The notes beneath the pieces were generated by a model. The model was not told the origin of the DNA, did no database searches, and was given only the letters and a program-made list of their open reading frames with translations. Below are positions 6,451 to 13,661 of a stretch of 17,218 bases of DNA, piece by piece. This DNA comes from Candidatus Poseidoniaceae archaeon (lineage in GTDB: Archaea > Thermoplasmatota > Poseidoniia > Poseidoniales > Poseidoniaceae), in assembly GCA_029250345.1 (NCBI GenBank), contig JAQXFL010000061.1, forward strand, positions 1 through 17,218. The letters run 5' to 3'. The position numbers and the translations under genes are program-made. The number at the start of each line of letters is the position of its first letter. The stretch's first letter is position 1.

Positions 6451-7566
6451 TCACATCTCCACATCGTACAGCCATCTGTCTTGATCCGGATCCCATTCAT
6501 CCCATGTCGGTAACTTTTCCAGGTGCGGAAGGTAATGTTCCGGTACAATTCCTGGGACAATGAATGCTTTTTGTCTGTGCAGTGGGTATGGGTTGCGTAG
6601 GTTTATCCCAAGTACACCGAGAACGGCACGGGCAACATACCACATGGCTTGGGAGTTCCAGCCGTGAGCGATTTTAACGACAATTCCGAGTCCTTTCGGG
6701 TAATCTGGGTGTTCTATGGCGAGTCCAAGTAGTCCATCAGCGCCCTCCTTAGCGATGACCTTTCCTTCACCAGCCTTGAGAACGGTTGAGTCGAGGCGAT
6801 TGAAACCTCCAACGAGGTCAGGGTGACGAACCATTGCCTCCCAAATCCAATCTTTATCTTTATCACGCACAAGTCCAGCATAGATTTGTGCTAGTTCAGC
6901 AACGGTGTTGGACACCGTGGGAAGCCCACATCCGTCTTTTGCTATACGAAGAGGTTTCCATTCTTCCCCGAGGTAAGTTCTCAATTCAGCCATGTAGGCA
7001 TCGAATACCTCGTGAGTAGGTAGCGTATATCCTGCACGATTCCAGCCTTTTTTACGGCAACCAAGTAAGATTGCTGCGTGTTCTCCCGAACAAGTGTGAT
7101 ACCATCGGCGAGGCCTTCTGACTTGACGGCCAAATTGAATCAATGGCACATCAAGTGGAGTGAGCATGAGAGGCCATTCCTCCTGCGCTAGGAGTGATTG
7201 AGCGGCAGCAACGTGTTCTGTGTCGCCGTTGTGTGATGCCACAGCTATCGCTTTCTGTTCCCAAGTGGTATCTGCCAGTTCCTCGGTGAATGCCTTAAGC
7301 ATGAATGGTTTCATCATCGAACGTCCGTAGCACAATACATTTCCTCCAAAGGAATGGATGACTTCATCGCCGTGTGACCAAGCAATTGCTCCGTGAATGG
7401 TCGTCTCCGATACACCATTTCTTCGATAATCGACTAAAGGCTCCCAAGCCACTTCTCGGCCGGTTGGAATACCCTCGATTTTCTCGCCGAGTGGTGATTC
7501 AGGGTAGAGGGAACTGCCGGGCTTGCCGGGCTCAACTGCTGATGGAGTGCTGTGCTCAATTGCCAT
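6451..7566 (-). CDS. Asparaginase II-family amidohydrolase (Rhizobium-type), altered metal site
   Basis: 371 residues matching the asparaginase II family (PF06089 type), unrelated to the E. coli enzymes. Seen motifs: R-S-M-M-K-P (S83, K86, the S-x-x-K catalytic pair), S-H-N-G-D (S111), C-S-G-E-H (C159, E162), D-G-C-G (D211, C213), G-G-F-N-R-L-D-S near 253-260, and K-E-G-A-D-G near 273-278. In the R. etli enzyme the Zn site is Cys-Lys-Cys; here the Lys position of C-S-G-K is Glu. That leaves asparagine as a doubtful substrate. ATG 7566 was chosen over 7596: AGGAG lies 9 nt upstream, and the longer frame overlaps the monooxygenase gene. It follows the monooxygenase by 4 bp and precedes the aldehyde dehydrogenase by 2 bp, so an amide-hydrolysing step in the same aromatic or N-heterocycle route is a reasonable inference. 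Confidence 0.85.
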   Translation of the reverse strand: MAIEHSTPSAVEPGKPGSSLYPESPLGEKIEGIPTGREVAWEPLVDYRRNGVSETTIHGAIAWSHGDEVIHSFGGNVLCYGRSMMKPFMLKAFTEELADTTWEQKAIAVASHNGDTEHVAAAQSLLAQEEWPLMLTPLDVPLIQFGRQVRRPRRWYHTCSGEHAAILLGCRKKGWNRAGYTLPTHEVFDAYMAELRTYLGEEWKPLRIAKDGCGLPTVSNTVAELAQIYAGLVRDKDKDWIWEAMVRHPDLVGGFNRLDSTVLKAGEGKVIAKEGADGLLGLAIEHPDYPKGLGIVVKIAHGWNSQAMWYVARAVLGVLGINLRNPYPLHRQKAFIVPGIVPEHYLPHLEKLPTWDEWDPDQDRWLYDVEM

Positions 7567-7570
7567 TCTT

Positions 7571-8821
7571 TCACGCTCCTGCAAGTATTTTTTCAACCCG
7601 AGGTGCGACCTGTTGCATGTAGGCGGTCATATCTCGACAGACCCTTTCCGAGTCGTGATTGAAGAAATCGAACCAAGCCATGATTCGGTCTTCTGGATGG
7701 AAACGTTCAACGATTTGCTGGGCAATCTCCTCTGCGTTCCCAATGAGTGCATTTTGAGCAGCATTGTCGACTTTCGACGGGTCGATCGTTCCTTCAAGTG
7801 CGTTCCAGTATGCTCCCAAAGCCGCTTTGGCTTCTCGATGAGCAGCCATACTCTGTTCCTCTGAAGAAAGGCCTTCTTCTGCGTTCAAGAACACAAACGA
7901 GGTTCGTGGCATGTCACTGCGCTTCCATGAGCCGCCATCAGGATGGAATACCTCACTCATTCTTTCGTGAGTCGCATCAATAACCTCCGGTTTGGTAATT
8001 GAAAGATTGAACACTTTAACCGGTAAGATTGTGTTAAGATACTTCTGAGCACGTGGGTCATGTGTACCTGCTATGAGGCCTAATAATTCTCTTCGGAAGG
8101 TGCACGGAATAATTTTCAAATCTTCAAACACGTACCGTTTTGGGATGTTAATTTCCTCAGGTGCATCGTTTAATTGTTCGAACTCTACTGCTGCATTCTG
8201 CACCTTCACCCAATCTTCATCGCTGCGAAAATTCGCTCGAGTGAGGACGGTTTCATACGTGGAGTTCGAATTGACAACATCGCCACGAAGGAGTTTCAAG
8301 AAAATGTCACTTGCTTCCATGAAAATTTGACCACGGAGAGCGGGCCATGCTGCCTCTTCAATCGAATTTCGTGGTACAATGCCATAGGGCCTTGCCATAA
8401 ATTCGAATCGTCCAGCGGAGAAACCGATGTGCAATTTTCGATTTTCATCGGGGTTGAGTCCGTGTAACTGGAGTGTGTTTGCGATGCGTTCGGCTTGAGC
8501 AATAGGGCCGCCGGATGCTAGAATCGAGACGACAGCACTGCCGATTTCGATGTTTTTGGTTTGGCGAAAGGATTCCATTGCCAGCTGAGGGAAATCGGTA
8601 CAAAGACCAACTTCACCTTTCCAATGCGGTACGACCGGTTTCGAATTTAATTGCTGAGTTACGGTCGATAAATGGGCCTGAGCAATCCATCCAACCCCGA
8701 ATCCAAGTGAATCAGCAACCTTGAGTTGTTGGAAGTAGTTTTGGAACATATCTTGCTCAGTAGGTACATGTCCTTTGGCATCAGGTGTCTGACTGATTGA
8801 GAAAAATATGTCATGGTCCAT
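7571..8821 (-). CDS. Luciferase-like flavin-dependent monooxygenase
   Basis: 416 residues from ATG 8821. TIM-barrel flavin monooxygenase of the bacterial luciferase superfamily, which uses reduced FMN from a separate reductase. The first strand (D-I-F-F-S-I-S, residues 4-10), the helix with A-D-S-L-G-F (36-41), W-I-A-Q-A-H (45-50, the histidine at the end of strand 2), I-G-S-A-V (93-97), A-E-R-I-A (110-114) and G-F-S-A-G-R (133-138) follow the family order. Insertions at about 55-88 and 180-230 make it longer than typical 330-360 residue members. A start at 8857 or 8854 is also open, but a TATA-like TTTATC at 8868-8873 would place the transcript start near 8845, downstream of those codons. 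It is 4 bp upstream of the asparaginase-like gene and probably acts in the same pathway. It could be a hydroxylase, a desulfonating or ring-opening oxygenase; substrate unknown. Confidence 0.85.
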   Translation of the reverse strand: MDHDIFFSISQTPDAKGHVPTEQDMFQNYFQQLKVADSLGFGVGWIAQAHLSTVTQQLNSKPVVPHWKGEVGLCTDFPQLAMESFRQTKNIEIGSAVVSILASGGPIAQAERIANTLQLHGLNPDENRKLHIGFSAGRFEFMARPYGIVPRNSIEEAAWPALRGQIFMEASDIFLKLLRGDVVNSNSTYETVLTRANFRSDEDWVKVQNAAVEFEQLNDAPEEINIPKRYVFEDLKIIPCTFRRELLGLIAGTHDPRAQKYLNTILPVKVFNLSITKPEVIDATHERMSEVFHPDGGSWKRSDMPRTSFVFLNAEEGLSSEEQSMAAHREAKAALGAYWNALEGTIDPSKVDNAAQNALIGNAEEIAQQIVERFHPEDRIMAWFDFFNHDSERVCRDMTAYMQQVAPRVEKILAGA

Positions 8822-8884
8822 GGGGGGCACCAATACTCCCAGTCGAACCCACATCATAACGAGTGTGGATAAACAGTCTGGATT

Positions 8885-9730
8885 TCAGCCTTGATTTGAA
8901 TTTGAACTACGGTTGTTGAAATCAGCGAGGTCCTCGATTCTTTGACGGACTGCGATTGGAGTTGGCAAACCTGCATTGATGAACGTGTGGAGGCAATCCG
9001 AGAGTTGCAGCATTGCAGACTCGTAGTCTTCAGCAATCTCTGCGATGTCGGCAAGCCCCCACCGTGCAACGAGTTGACCAGAAAGGTCTTCCAACTCACC
9101 GGCGAGTTCGAGCGATTGTTCATACAAATCTTTGGCAGCAGCGAAGTTTCCGATGGTGGCCTGTGAATGTGCGAGGTCTGCCATTGCTTCGATTTGTGCT
9201 TCTTCATCTTTCATTTTCAGAGCCAACTCAATACGACGAGTACCGTGGACAATCGCAGTGTCGTGGTCGTTCATTCTTTTCGCACATGTTTCCAATAACG
9301 CAAGTCCGTACGAAATGCCGGACTCGTCTTCAATGGACTCTCGAAGTCTGATGGAACGGTTTGCGAAAGTTTGCGCCTCCTCATATTCTTCTTTGCCGAG
9401 ATGCAGAAGTGCGACATGATGGAATACAGCAGCAGCGAGTGGAGCACCGCCCTCAATCAGTTCGGATTTGACTGCCAATTCCGTAAAGAGGTCGACCTCG
9501 GCACCTGAATATTTGTGCCCTTCAAAGTCTGCCCAACCTTGCTCGATTTCATCAGCAGCGTTTTGTTTGGCATGGTGCAATAGGCGTTCGGACAATTCAA
9601 TGTCATCGAGTTCCTGCGCTAAGGGGATGAGTCGAAGGGCCAGTGGAGTATTGATGTCGTCCATTGCTCCACCAGCAGTGAGCATGTCCAAGATTTTACG
9701 GGCCTGCTCAGCGTTGACTTCTCCGTTCAT
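8885..9730 (-). CDS. TPR-repeat protein
   Basis: 281 residues, almost entirely helical, acidic, without signal peptide or membrane segment. Repeated helix pairs with TPR-like spacing are visible, for example residues around 95-130 (A-A-A-V-F-H-H-V-A-L-L-H-L-G, then E-Y-E-E-A-Q-T-F-A), 175-215 (D-L-A-H-S-Q-A-T-I-G-N-F-A-A-A-K) and 215-250 (A-R-W-G-L-A-D-I-A). Such proteins are scaffolds for protein contacts. It is the first gene of the minus-strand series that continues with the monooxygenase, 63 bp downstream. A GAGG lies immediately before the ATG. It could organise the downstream enzymes or be unrelated; the sequence does not decide this. Confidence 0.8.
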   Translation of the reverse strand: MNGEVNAEQARKILDMLTAGGAMDDINTPLALRLIPLAQELDDIELSERLLHHAKQNAADEIEQGWADFEGHKYSGAEVDLFTELAVKSELIEGGAPLAAAVFHHVALLHLGKEEYEEAQTFANRSIRLRESIEDESGISYGLALLETCAKRMNDHDTAIVHGTRRIELALKMKDEEAQIEAMADLAHSQATIGNFAAAKDLYEQSLELAGELEDLSGQLVARWGLADIAEIAEDYESAMLQLSDCLHTFINAGLPTPIAVRQRIEDLADFNNRSSNSNQG

Positions 9731-9820
9731 GCCTCGTCGCAGTCACCACGCGTCAAGAACCTATGTGTTTCTCATTTTCAAAGTTAAACCTTGATAACAG
9801 AGTTCCATCATGGGCATCGT
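9731..9820. promoter_or_regulatory. Divergent promoter region between TPR gene and DNase I-like gene
   Basis: A 90-bp gap separates the two divergent starts. An AT-rich patch lies at 9771-9800. GTTAAAC at 9783-9789, about 35 nt before ATG 9821, is a possible TATA element for the nuclease. AACACATAG on the reverse strand near 9762-9770 is a weak candidate for the TPR operon. Neither is a strong match, and no palindrome of note was found. Confidence 0.3.
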
Positions 9821-10801
9821 ATGGGAAATTACGATGGGTACCTACAGGGGTTAAGCCTTGCAGCCATTCTCATCCTAGCCCCGATTGCTCTGCAGTCGAT
9901 TATGTCCGACGATTCGGATGTCGTCTATGTGCTGGTTCCAGGCGAGGATGAGACGACGACGATATACATCGAAAACAACACTTCGACGAACGATGCTCGT
10001 GCACCGGAACTCAATCGCTCAGAAGTCGCACGTATCGCTTCGTTCAACATCAAAGTGTTCGGTGAAACCAAAATGAGTAAACCTGCAGTCGTTGATGCGT
10101 TGGTTGATATCGTTCTTACCTACGATTTGGTTGCAGTCCAAGAAATCAAGGATATCGACCAAACAGTTCCTTATGATTTCCTTGATGCCATTAATGCCAA
10201 GTCTCCGACGGCATGGGAAATGCTTCTCAGCCCGCGTAGTGGGCTTCAAGACGACGACCAATCCTCTCAGGAGCAATATGCGTTTTACTACAACACCTCT
10301 GTGTTTTACGCGATGGGGAACGGAACGTTGCACAACGACAGCGTCAACGATGACTTCCAACGAGAACCCTTCATCGGACAGTTCGAACTGCTCGATGAGA
10401 ACGGTACTGGGACAGGCTTTGATCTGAGCCTCATCACGATACACACCAAGCCGGGCGATGAGACAATTGGAGAAATCAATGCTCTCCACAACGTAGTGAA
10501 TACATATCTGGAAAACAATTCTGAAGAGGATGAAGTGGTCATTCTCGGTGATTTCAACGCTGCATGCTCCTATGTTTCATCGAACGAGCTATCTAATTCT
10601 CCTTTGGCTCATTCGAATTACACCTGGATTATTGAAAACAATGTTGATACAACCGTTTCAGACAGTTATTGTGCCTATGACCGAATCGTTACGAACGGTG
10701 ACTTAGATGGTCGCTTGGTTGGCACTTGGGGCGTTGACACGTCCTTCTCTGACAGCGATATATCAGACCATTATCCAATCTGGTTCGATATCAGAAGATA
10801 A
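9821..10801 (+). CDS. Membrane-anchored or secreted DNase I homologue
   Basis: 326 residues. A hydrophobic segment at about 10-28 is a signal anchor, then an acidic, Thr/Asn-rich spacer to about 70. The remainder follows animal DNase I closely: F-N-I-K-V-F-G-E-T-K-M-S (N76), V-Q-E-I (E108), E151 in Q-E-Q-Y-A-F, R-E-P near 181-183, I-H-T-K (H208), G-D-F-N-A-A-C-S-Y-V (D244, N246), C-A-Y-D-R-I-V (D287) and S-D-H-Y-P (D316, H317). C249 and C284 match the conserved structural disulfide of DNase I, fitting an extracellular location. Family enzymes cut double-stranded DNA with Ca/Mg. ATG 9821 replaces the TTG at 9791 used by the longest frame. Its TAA abuts the opposing SDR stop. The likely job is degrading extracellular DNA for phosphate, nitrogen or nucleosides. 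Confidence 0.9.
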   Translation: MGNYDGYLQGLSLAAILILAPIALQSIMSDDSDVVYVLVPGEDETTTIYIENNTSTNDARAPELNRSEVARIASFNIKVFGETKMSKPAVVDALVDIVLTYDLVAVQEIKDIDQTVPYDFLDAINAKSPTAWEMLLSPRSGLQDDDQSSQEQYAFYYNTSVFYAMGNGTLHNDSVNDDFQREPFIGQFELLDENGTGTGFDLSLITIHTKPGDETIGEINALHNVVNTYLENNSEEDEVVILGDFNAACSYVSSNELSNSPLAHSNYTWIIENNVDTTVSDSYCAYDRIVTNGDLDGRLVGTWGVDTSFSDSDISDHYPIWFDIRR

Positions 10802-11617
10802 TCATATTCCACGCAAGCGTCCACCGTCAACGGCGAGGCTGACACCACGAATGCCACCTGAAGCAGGCAAAGTGAGGAAGGTGATTGCGGATGCCGTTTC
10901 AAGAGGCTCGATTAACCGTTCAATCGGAACTTGGCTCATCCAACCGCTGTGGACTTCTTCGACTGTTTTTCCTGTGCGTTGATTGATGGAAGAAGCCAAT
11001 GAACCCAAGCGTTCGGTGTTGGTGAAACCTGGAAGTACGTTGTTGATGGTAATGCAGGGTGGCAATTCTCTCGACAAACTCTTGGCCCATGAAGCCATTG
11101 CTCCCCGAAGGGTGTTGGAAAGGCCAATGTTCGGGATTGGTTCTTTCACGGAAGTCGAGATAATTTGGACAATCCGTCCATATCCTTCCTCTTCCATGCC
11201 AGGACTGATGATTTGTGTCAGCGTATGAGCAGCATGGAGATGGCGTTTGAATGGAGCCTCAAAATCACTCACCGTATTTGCAAGAAGCGGGCCCCCGGGA
11301 GGCCCTCCTGCGTTGTTGATGAGGATGTGTATGTTGCCTCTTTGTTGAAGTAAATCAGAAACTGCTGTTCGTATCGATTCAGTATCTTCAAGATCCAGTG
11401 GCAGAGCATGGTGATTGCCATCTCCGAGCGTTTTCAGTTCTTGACAAAGTTGATTCAAAGCCTCTTCATTTCGAGCGCATACGGTTACATTTGCGCCGGC
11501 TTTAGCAAGCATTTTTGCTGTTGCAGCGCCGATGCCCTTGCTTGCTCCACATACCAGGGCATGCTTGCCAGTGAGGGCGCTGGTCGAATAGGGGTAGTCG
11601 TTACCGAGGAGGTCCAT
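10802..11617 (-). CDS. Atypical short-chain dehydrogenase (BKR-like) lacking the YxxxK pair
   Basis: 271 residues with a normal SDR Rossmann fold: G-A-S-K-G-I-G at 24-30 for NAD(P), N-N-A-G at 101-104, S154 at the catalytic serine position, and V-L-P-G-F-T-N-T near 194-201. The catalytic Tyr and Lys are replaced: L-S-N-T-L-R aligns with the YxxxK segment so that S167 and R171 stand where Tyr and Lys normally are. A subgroup of ketoacyl-reductase-like SDRs with an LSNxxR stretch is known and lacks the classical tetrad, so this is a subgroup trait and not local damage. The reaction is uncertain. It is 40 bp downstream of the alpha/beta hydrolase on the same strand and ends directly against the nuclease gene. 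Confidence 0.88.
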   Translation of the reverse strand: MDLLGNDYPYSTSALTGKHALVCGASKGIGAATAKMLAKAGANVTVCARNEEALNQLCQELKTLGDGNHHALPLDLEDTESIRTAVSDLLQQRGNIHILINNAGGPPGGPLLANTVSDFEAPFKRHLHAAHTLTQIISPGMEEEGYGRIVQIISTSVKEPIPNIGLSNTLRGAMASWAKSLSRELPPCITINNVLPGFTNTERLGSLASSINQRTGKTVEEVHSGWMSQVPIERLIEPLETASAITFLTLPASGGIRGVSLAVDGGRLRGI

Positions 11618-11657
11618 GTACTCGGCAGAGGGTGCTCTTCAAAGGCTCTTCTGTTCA

Positions 11658-12404
11658 TTAAAGCCAGTCGAGGATGGCATCCAATTCGACCAACCAATCA
11701 TCTGAAGCGACATCAATGATGGAGTAATGGTCGCCGGGTAGCCACAACTTCTGCACATCTGTACCTTTAGCAGACATGACTCGAGCATACGTCTCGGACT
11801 GTTCTTTCGGCACATCAACATCCTTTTCTCCGTGTATCAACAACACCGGTGCAACAGGTGAATGGTCCACTGGATTCAGTTGACTCCAAAGCGTTGGGTC
11901 TTCCTCTGGGCTGCATCCAATCCATCTTCGAACAGCATCGCCCTCATCTGAGAGTTGTGCTCTGTCGGCACTCACCAAGTCGGTAAGAGGTGCTTGAGCG
12001 ATGGCCAGCCAAGGCTTTCTCTCTGCTTTGGATGCCAATAAAAGGGCAAGGTGACCGCCAGCTGAATGGCCCATAACCATGGAGCGGGTAACATCGATGC
12101 CCGGCAACAAAGCCAACTGACCCCAAGCACGCATTACGTCAGACAAGGTATCCATCCAAACGCCTTCGTCACCTTCACTCCATCCCTTGAATTCGATGTT
12201 CCATGCGGCAACTCCAGCTTCTGCAAGGTCTTCAGCAATGGGTTTCATCAGTTCACTGGTCCACTTCGTTTTCCAAAAGCCACCGTGAATGAGCATTACA
12301 CAAGGGATGCCAGGTCCCTTCTGGTAAGGTGAAGGGTCGTCTGGCATATACAGGTCGGCAAATTGCCATTCCTCAGCACCCCATTGCATACGGTCGACGG
12401 CCAT
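11658..12404 (-). CDS. Alpha/beta hydrolase, HGGFW type (kynurenine formamidase / prolyl-oligopeptidase-like)
   Basis: 248 residues from ATG 12404. The oxyanion motif H-G-G-F-W, nucleophile elbow G-H-S-A-G-G-H, the acid in H-G-E-K-D, and the final His in P-G-D-H-Y give a full catalytic triad. The W-G-A-E-E-W-Q-F-A-D-L-Y opening and A-A-W-N-I-E-F match a family of esterases and formamidases that includes enzymes related to kynurenine formamidase. Methionines at 12458, 12422 and 12389 are also possible starts; homologues carry only a few residues before the W-G position, so the longest is least likely. It precedes the SDR by 40 bp. Without tryptophan dioxygenase or kynureninase in the window, a formamidase role is only a possibility. 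Confidence 0.82.
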   Translation of the reverse strand: MAVDRMQWGAEEWQFADLYMPDDPSPYQKGPGIPCVMLIHGGFWKTKWTSELMKPIAEDLAEAGVAAWNIEFKGWSEGDEGVWMDTLSDVMRAWGQLALLPGIDVTRSMVMGHSAGGHLALLLASKAERKPWLAIAQAPLTDLVSADRAQLSDEGDAVRRWIGCSPEEDPTLWSQLNPVDHSPVAPVLLIHGEKDVDVPKEQSETYARVMSAKGTDVQKLWLPGDHYSIIDVASDDWLVELDAILDWL

Positions 12405-12491
12405 ATGGTTCTCACATCGCATATCGTCTATCACCCTTGCTCTTCGAAACGAATACAAGAGTTGAAGTGCAGAACCCCACGCTGTGAAGAC

Positions 12492-12947
12492 ATGAACAAC
12501 CCATTAGACATTGAGATAAAAACCATGAACGGCGAGAACACTACTTTGAGGGCGCTCGGTCACGAAGGAACTGAGCATTGGGTCGTTGTTAATGTCGCAA
12601 GTGCATGTGGTTTTACTCGTCAATACGCTGGCTTGCAAACACTCTCTCAGCAAGATGGAGTTACGGTCGTTGGTTTTCCTTGCAATCAGTTCGGTGCTCA
12701 AGAACCTGGAACTCATCAAGAAATCTGTGATTTCACAGCAGGAAAGTTCGAAGTTGATTTTCCACTGATGGCGAAGATTGACGTCAAAGGAGATGCATCC
12801 ACACCATTGTTTCAGGCTCTATCAACATCATCTGATGCTTCAGGTTACACAGGTGATATTCGCTGGAACTTTGCAAAATTCGTCATCAACGCTGACGGTA
12901 ATGTTTCGCGATTCACAAGCCGTGATGAGCCTGAAGACCTTCTCTGA
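12492..12947 (+). CDS. Glutathione peroxidase family thiol peroxidase (Cys form)
   Basis: 151 residues. The GPx tetrad is complete: C39 in S-A-C-G-F-T, Q66 in F-P-C-N-Q-F-G, W125 and N126 in I-R-W-N-F. The peroxidatic residue is Cys, not selenocysteine. It reduces hydroperoxides in the cytoplasm, normally with thioredoxin in Cys-type members. The resolving Cys that usually follows the Phe of E-I-x-x-F-C is absent; a Cys sits three residues earlier (C78, E-I-C-D-F), so recycling may differ. The start at 12492 excludes an upstream extension that overlaps the divergent hydrolase gene. It converges on the GST gene with a 3-bp gap between stops. Confidence 0.92.
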   Translation: MNNPLDIEIKTMNGENTTLRALGHEGTEHWVVVNVASACGFTRQYAGLQTLSQQDGVTVVGFPCNQFGAQEPGTHQEICDFTAGKFEVDFPLMAKIDVKGDASTPLFQALSTSSDASGYTGDIRWNFAKFVINADGNVSRFTSRDEPEDLL

Positions 12948-12950
12948 GAT

Positions 12951-13616
12951 TCATTTGAGATCAAATGCGCCAGGCTTGAACACCCATCGGTATTCATCCT
13001 CTCGATCGTAGTATGCCTTCACTCGAGGATCATTTGCTACTTTATCATGGTACTTCAAGAGCGTAGGGTAAGCTTGTGCCATTGCGACATCAATCCCGTC
13101 AAACTGCCCTGAAAACATCATGAAGATGTTGAGGAAGGCTTTGACATCCGCTAGCGTCATGTCTTCGGTATCTGCTAACCATCCAGTGGTCGATTTGTTG
13201 TACAGTGATTCCAAGTCTTTCAAACCGAGGTCCAGTTTTGTCCCTTCAACGAACAGGGCTTTGCGTGCTGCGATACGCTCTTCAAGGTCTTCGATACGAA
13301 ACGTCGGAGTGAAATCGGTTCTCCATCCTTGAATGAGTTCGATGATTTCATCAACCTTTCCGCGTACAAAGAGATCTTCAGGTTCGAGTCCAGCAACAGC
13401 AGCGGCGTATCTCATCAATGCATTGGATTCTGCGATTGTGCCTTGAGGAGTTTTGAGTACAGGTAAGAATCCCCATGGCAGTTCTCCGCTTTGTTTGAGG
13501 GCTTGGTAACCTTCCCAATCGACGGTCGTATTCTTCCAGGGCAGTTCTGAAATTTCCAAACAAAAGCGGGTTGGCTCGGCATATCCAGGTGAGTTGAAGT
13601 AGATCAGTTCGTGCAT
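12951..13616 (-). CDS. Glutathione S-transferase, sigma/mu/alpha-like
   Basis: 221 residues, typical GST length. The N-terminal thioredoxin fold has Y6 (L-I-Y-F-N) at the position of the catalytic Tyr of sigma/mu/alpha classes, the glutathione-binding W-x-x-x-K and L-P-W-G-F-L-P-V-L (47-54, with the cis-Pro), and E-S-N-A at 63-66 in place of the usual Q-S. The C-terminal half is all-helical with L-A-D-V-K (normally L-x-x-A-D), as expected for the hydrophobic-substrate domain. It conjugates glutathione or a related thiol to electrophiles, or acts as peroxidase or isomerase. It lies 45 bp downstream of aspS on the same strand and faces glutathione peroxidase. GSTs are rare in archaea, so transfer from bacteria or eukaryotes is likely. 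Confidence 0.9.
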   Translation of the reverse strand: MHELIYFNSPGYAEPTRFCLEISELPWKNTTVDWEGYQALKQSGELPWGFLPVLKTPQGTIAESNALMRYAAAVAGLEPEDLFVRGKVDEIIELIQGWRTDFTPTFRIEDLEERIAARKALFVEGTKLDLGLKDLESLYNKSTTGWLADTEDMTLADVKAFLNIFMMFSGQFDGIDVAMAQAYPTLLKYHDKVANDPRVKAYYDREDEYRWVFKPGAFDLK

Positions 13617-13661
13617 AATGCCTGCTCAAAGCGGCGGTTCAAGAAGACTTCGTCGAACAAA

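Noticed and set aside
10019..10489. Minus-strand frame of 156 residues opposite the DNase I-like gene
   Set aside because: Antisense to an unmistakable nuclease with all catalytic residues.
441..12404. Rut-type pyrimidine degradation (flavin monooxygenase, amidohydrolase, RidA, alpha/beta hydrolase, SDR)
   Set aside because: The class mix is similar, but the amidohydrolase is asparaginase-like and not RutB-like, RidA is fused to a dioxygenase subunit, and no RutA-specific similarity was recognised.
441..12404. Kynurenine pathway cluster
   Set aside because: The semialdehyde dehydrogenase, RidA domain and formamidase-like hydrolase fit, but no tryptophan dioxygenase, kynureninase, cupin-type 3-hydroxyanthranilate dioxygenase or ACMS decarboxylase is present; the ring-cleaving enzyme is LigB-type.
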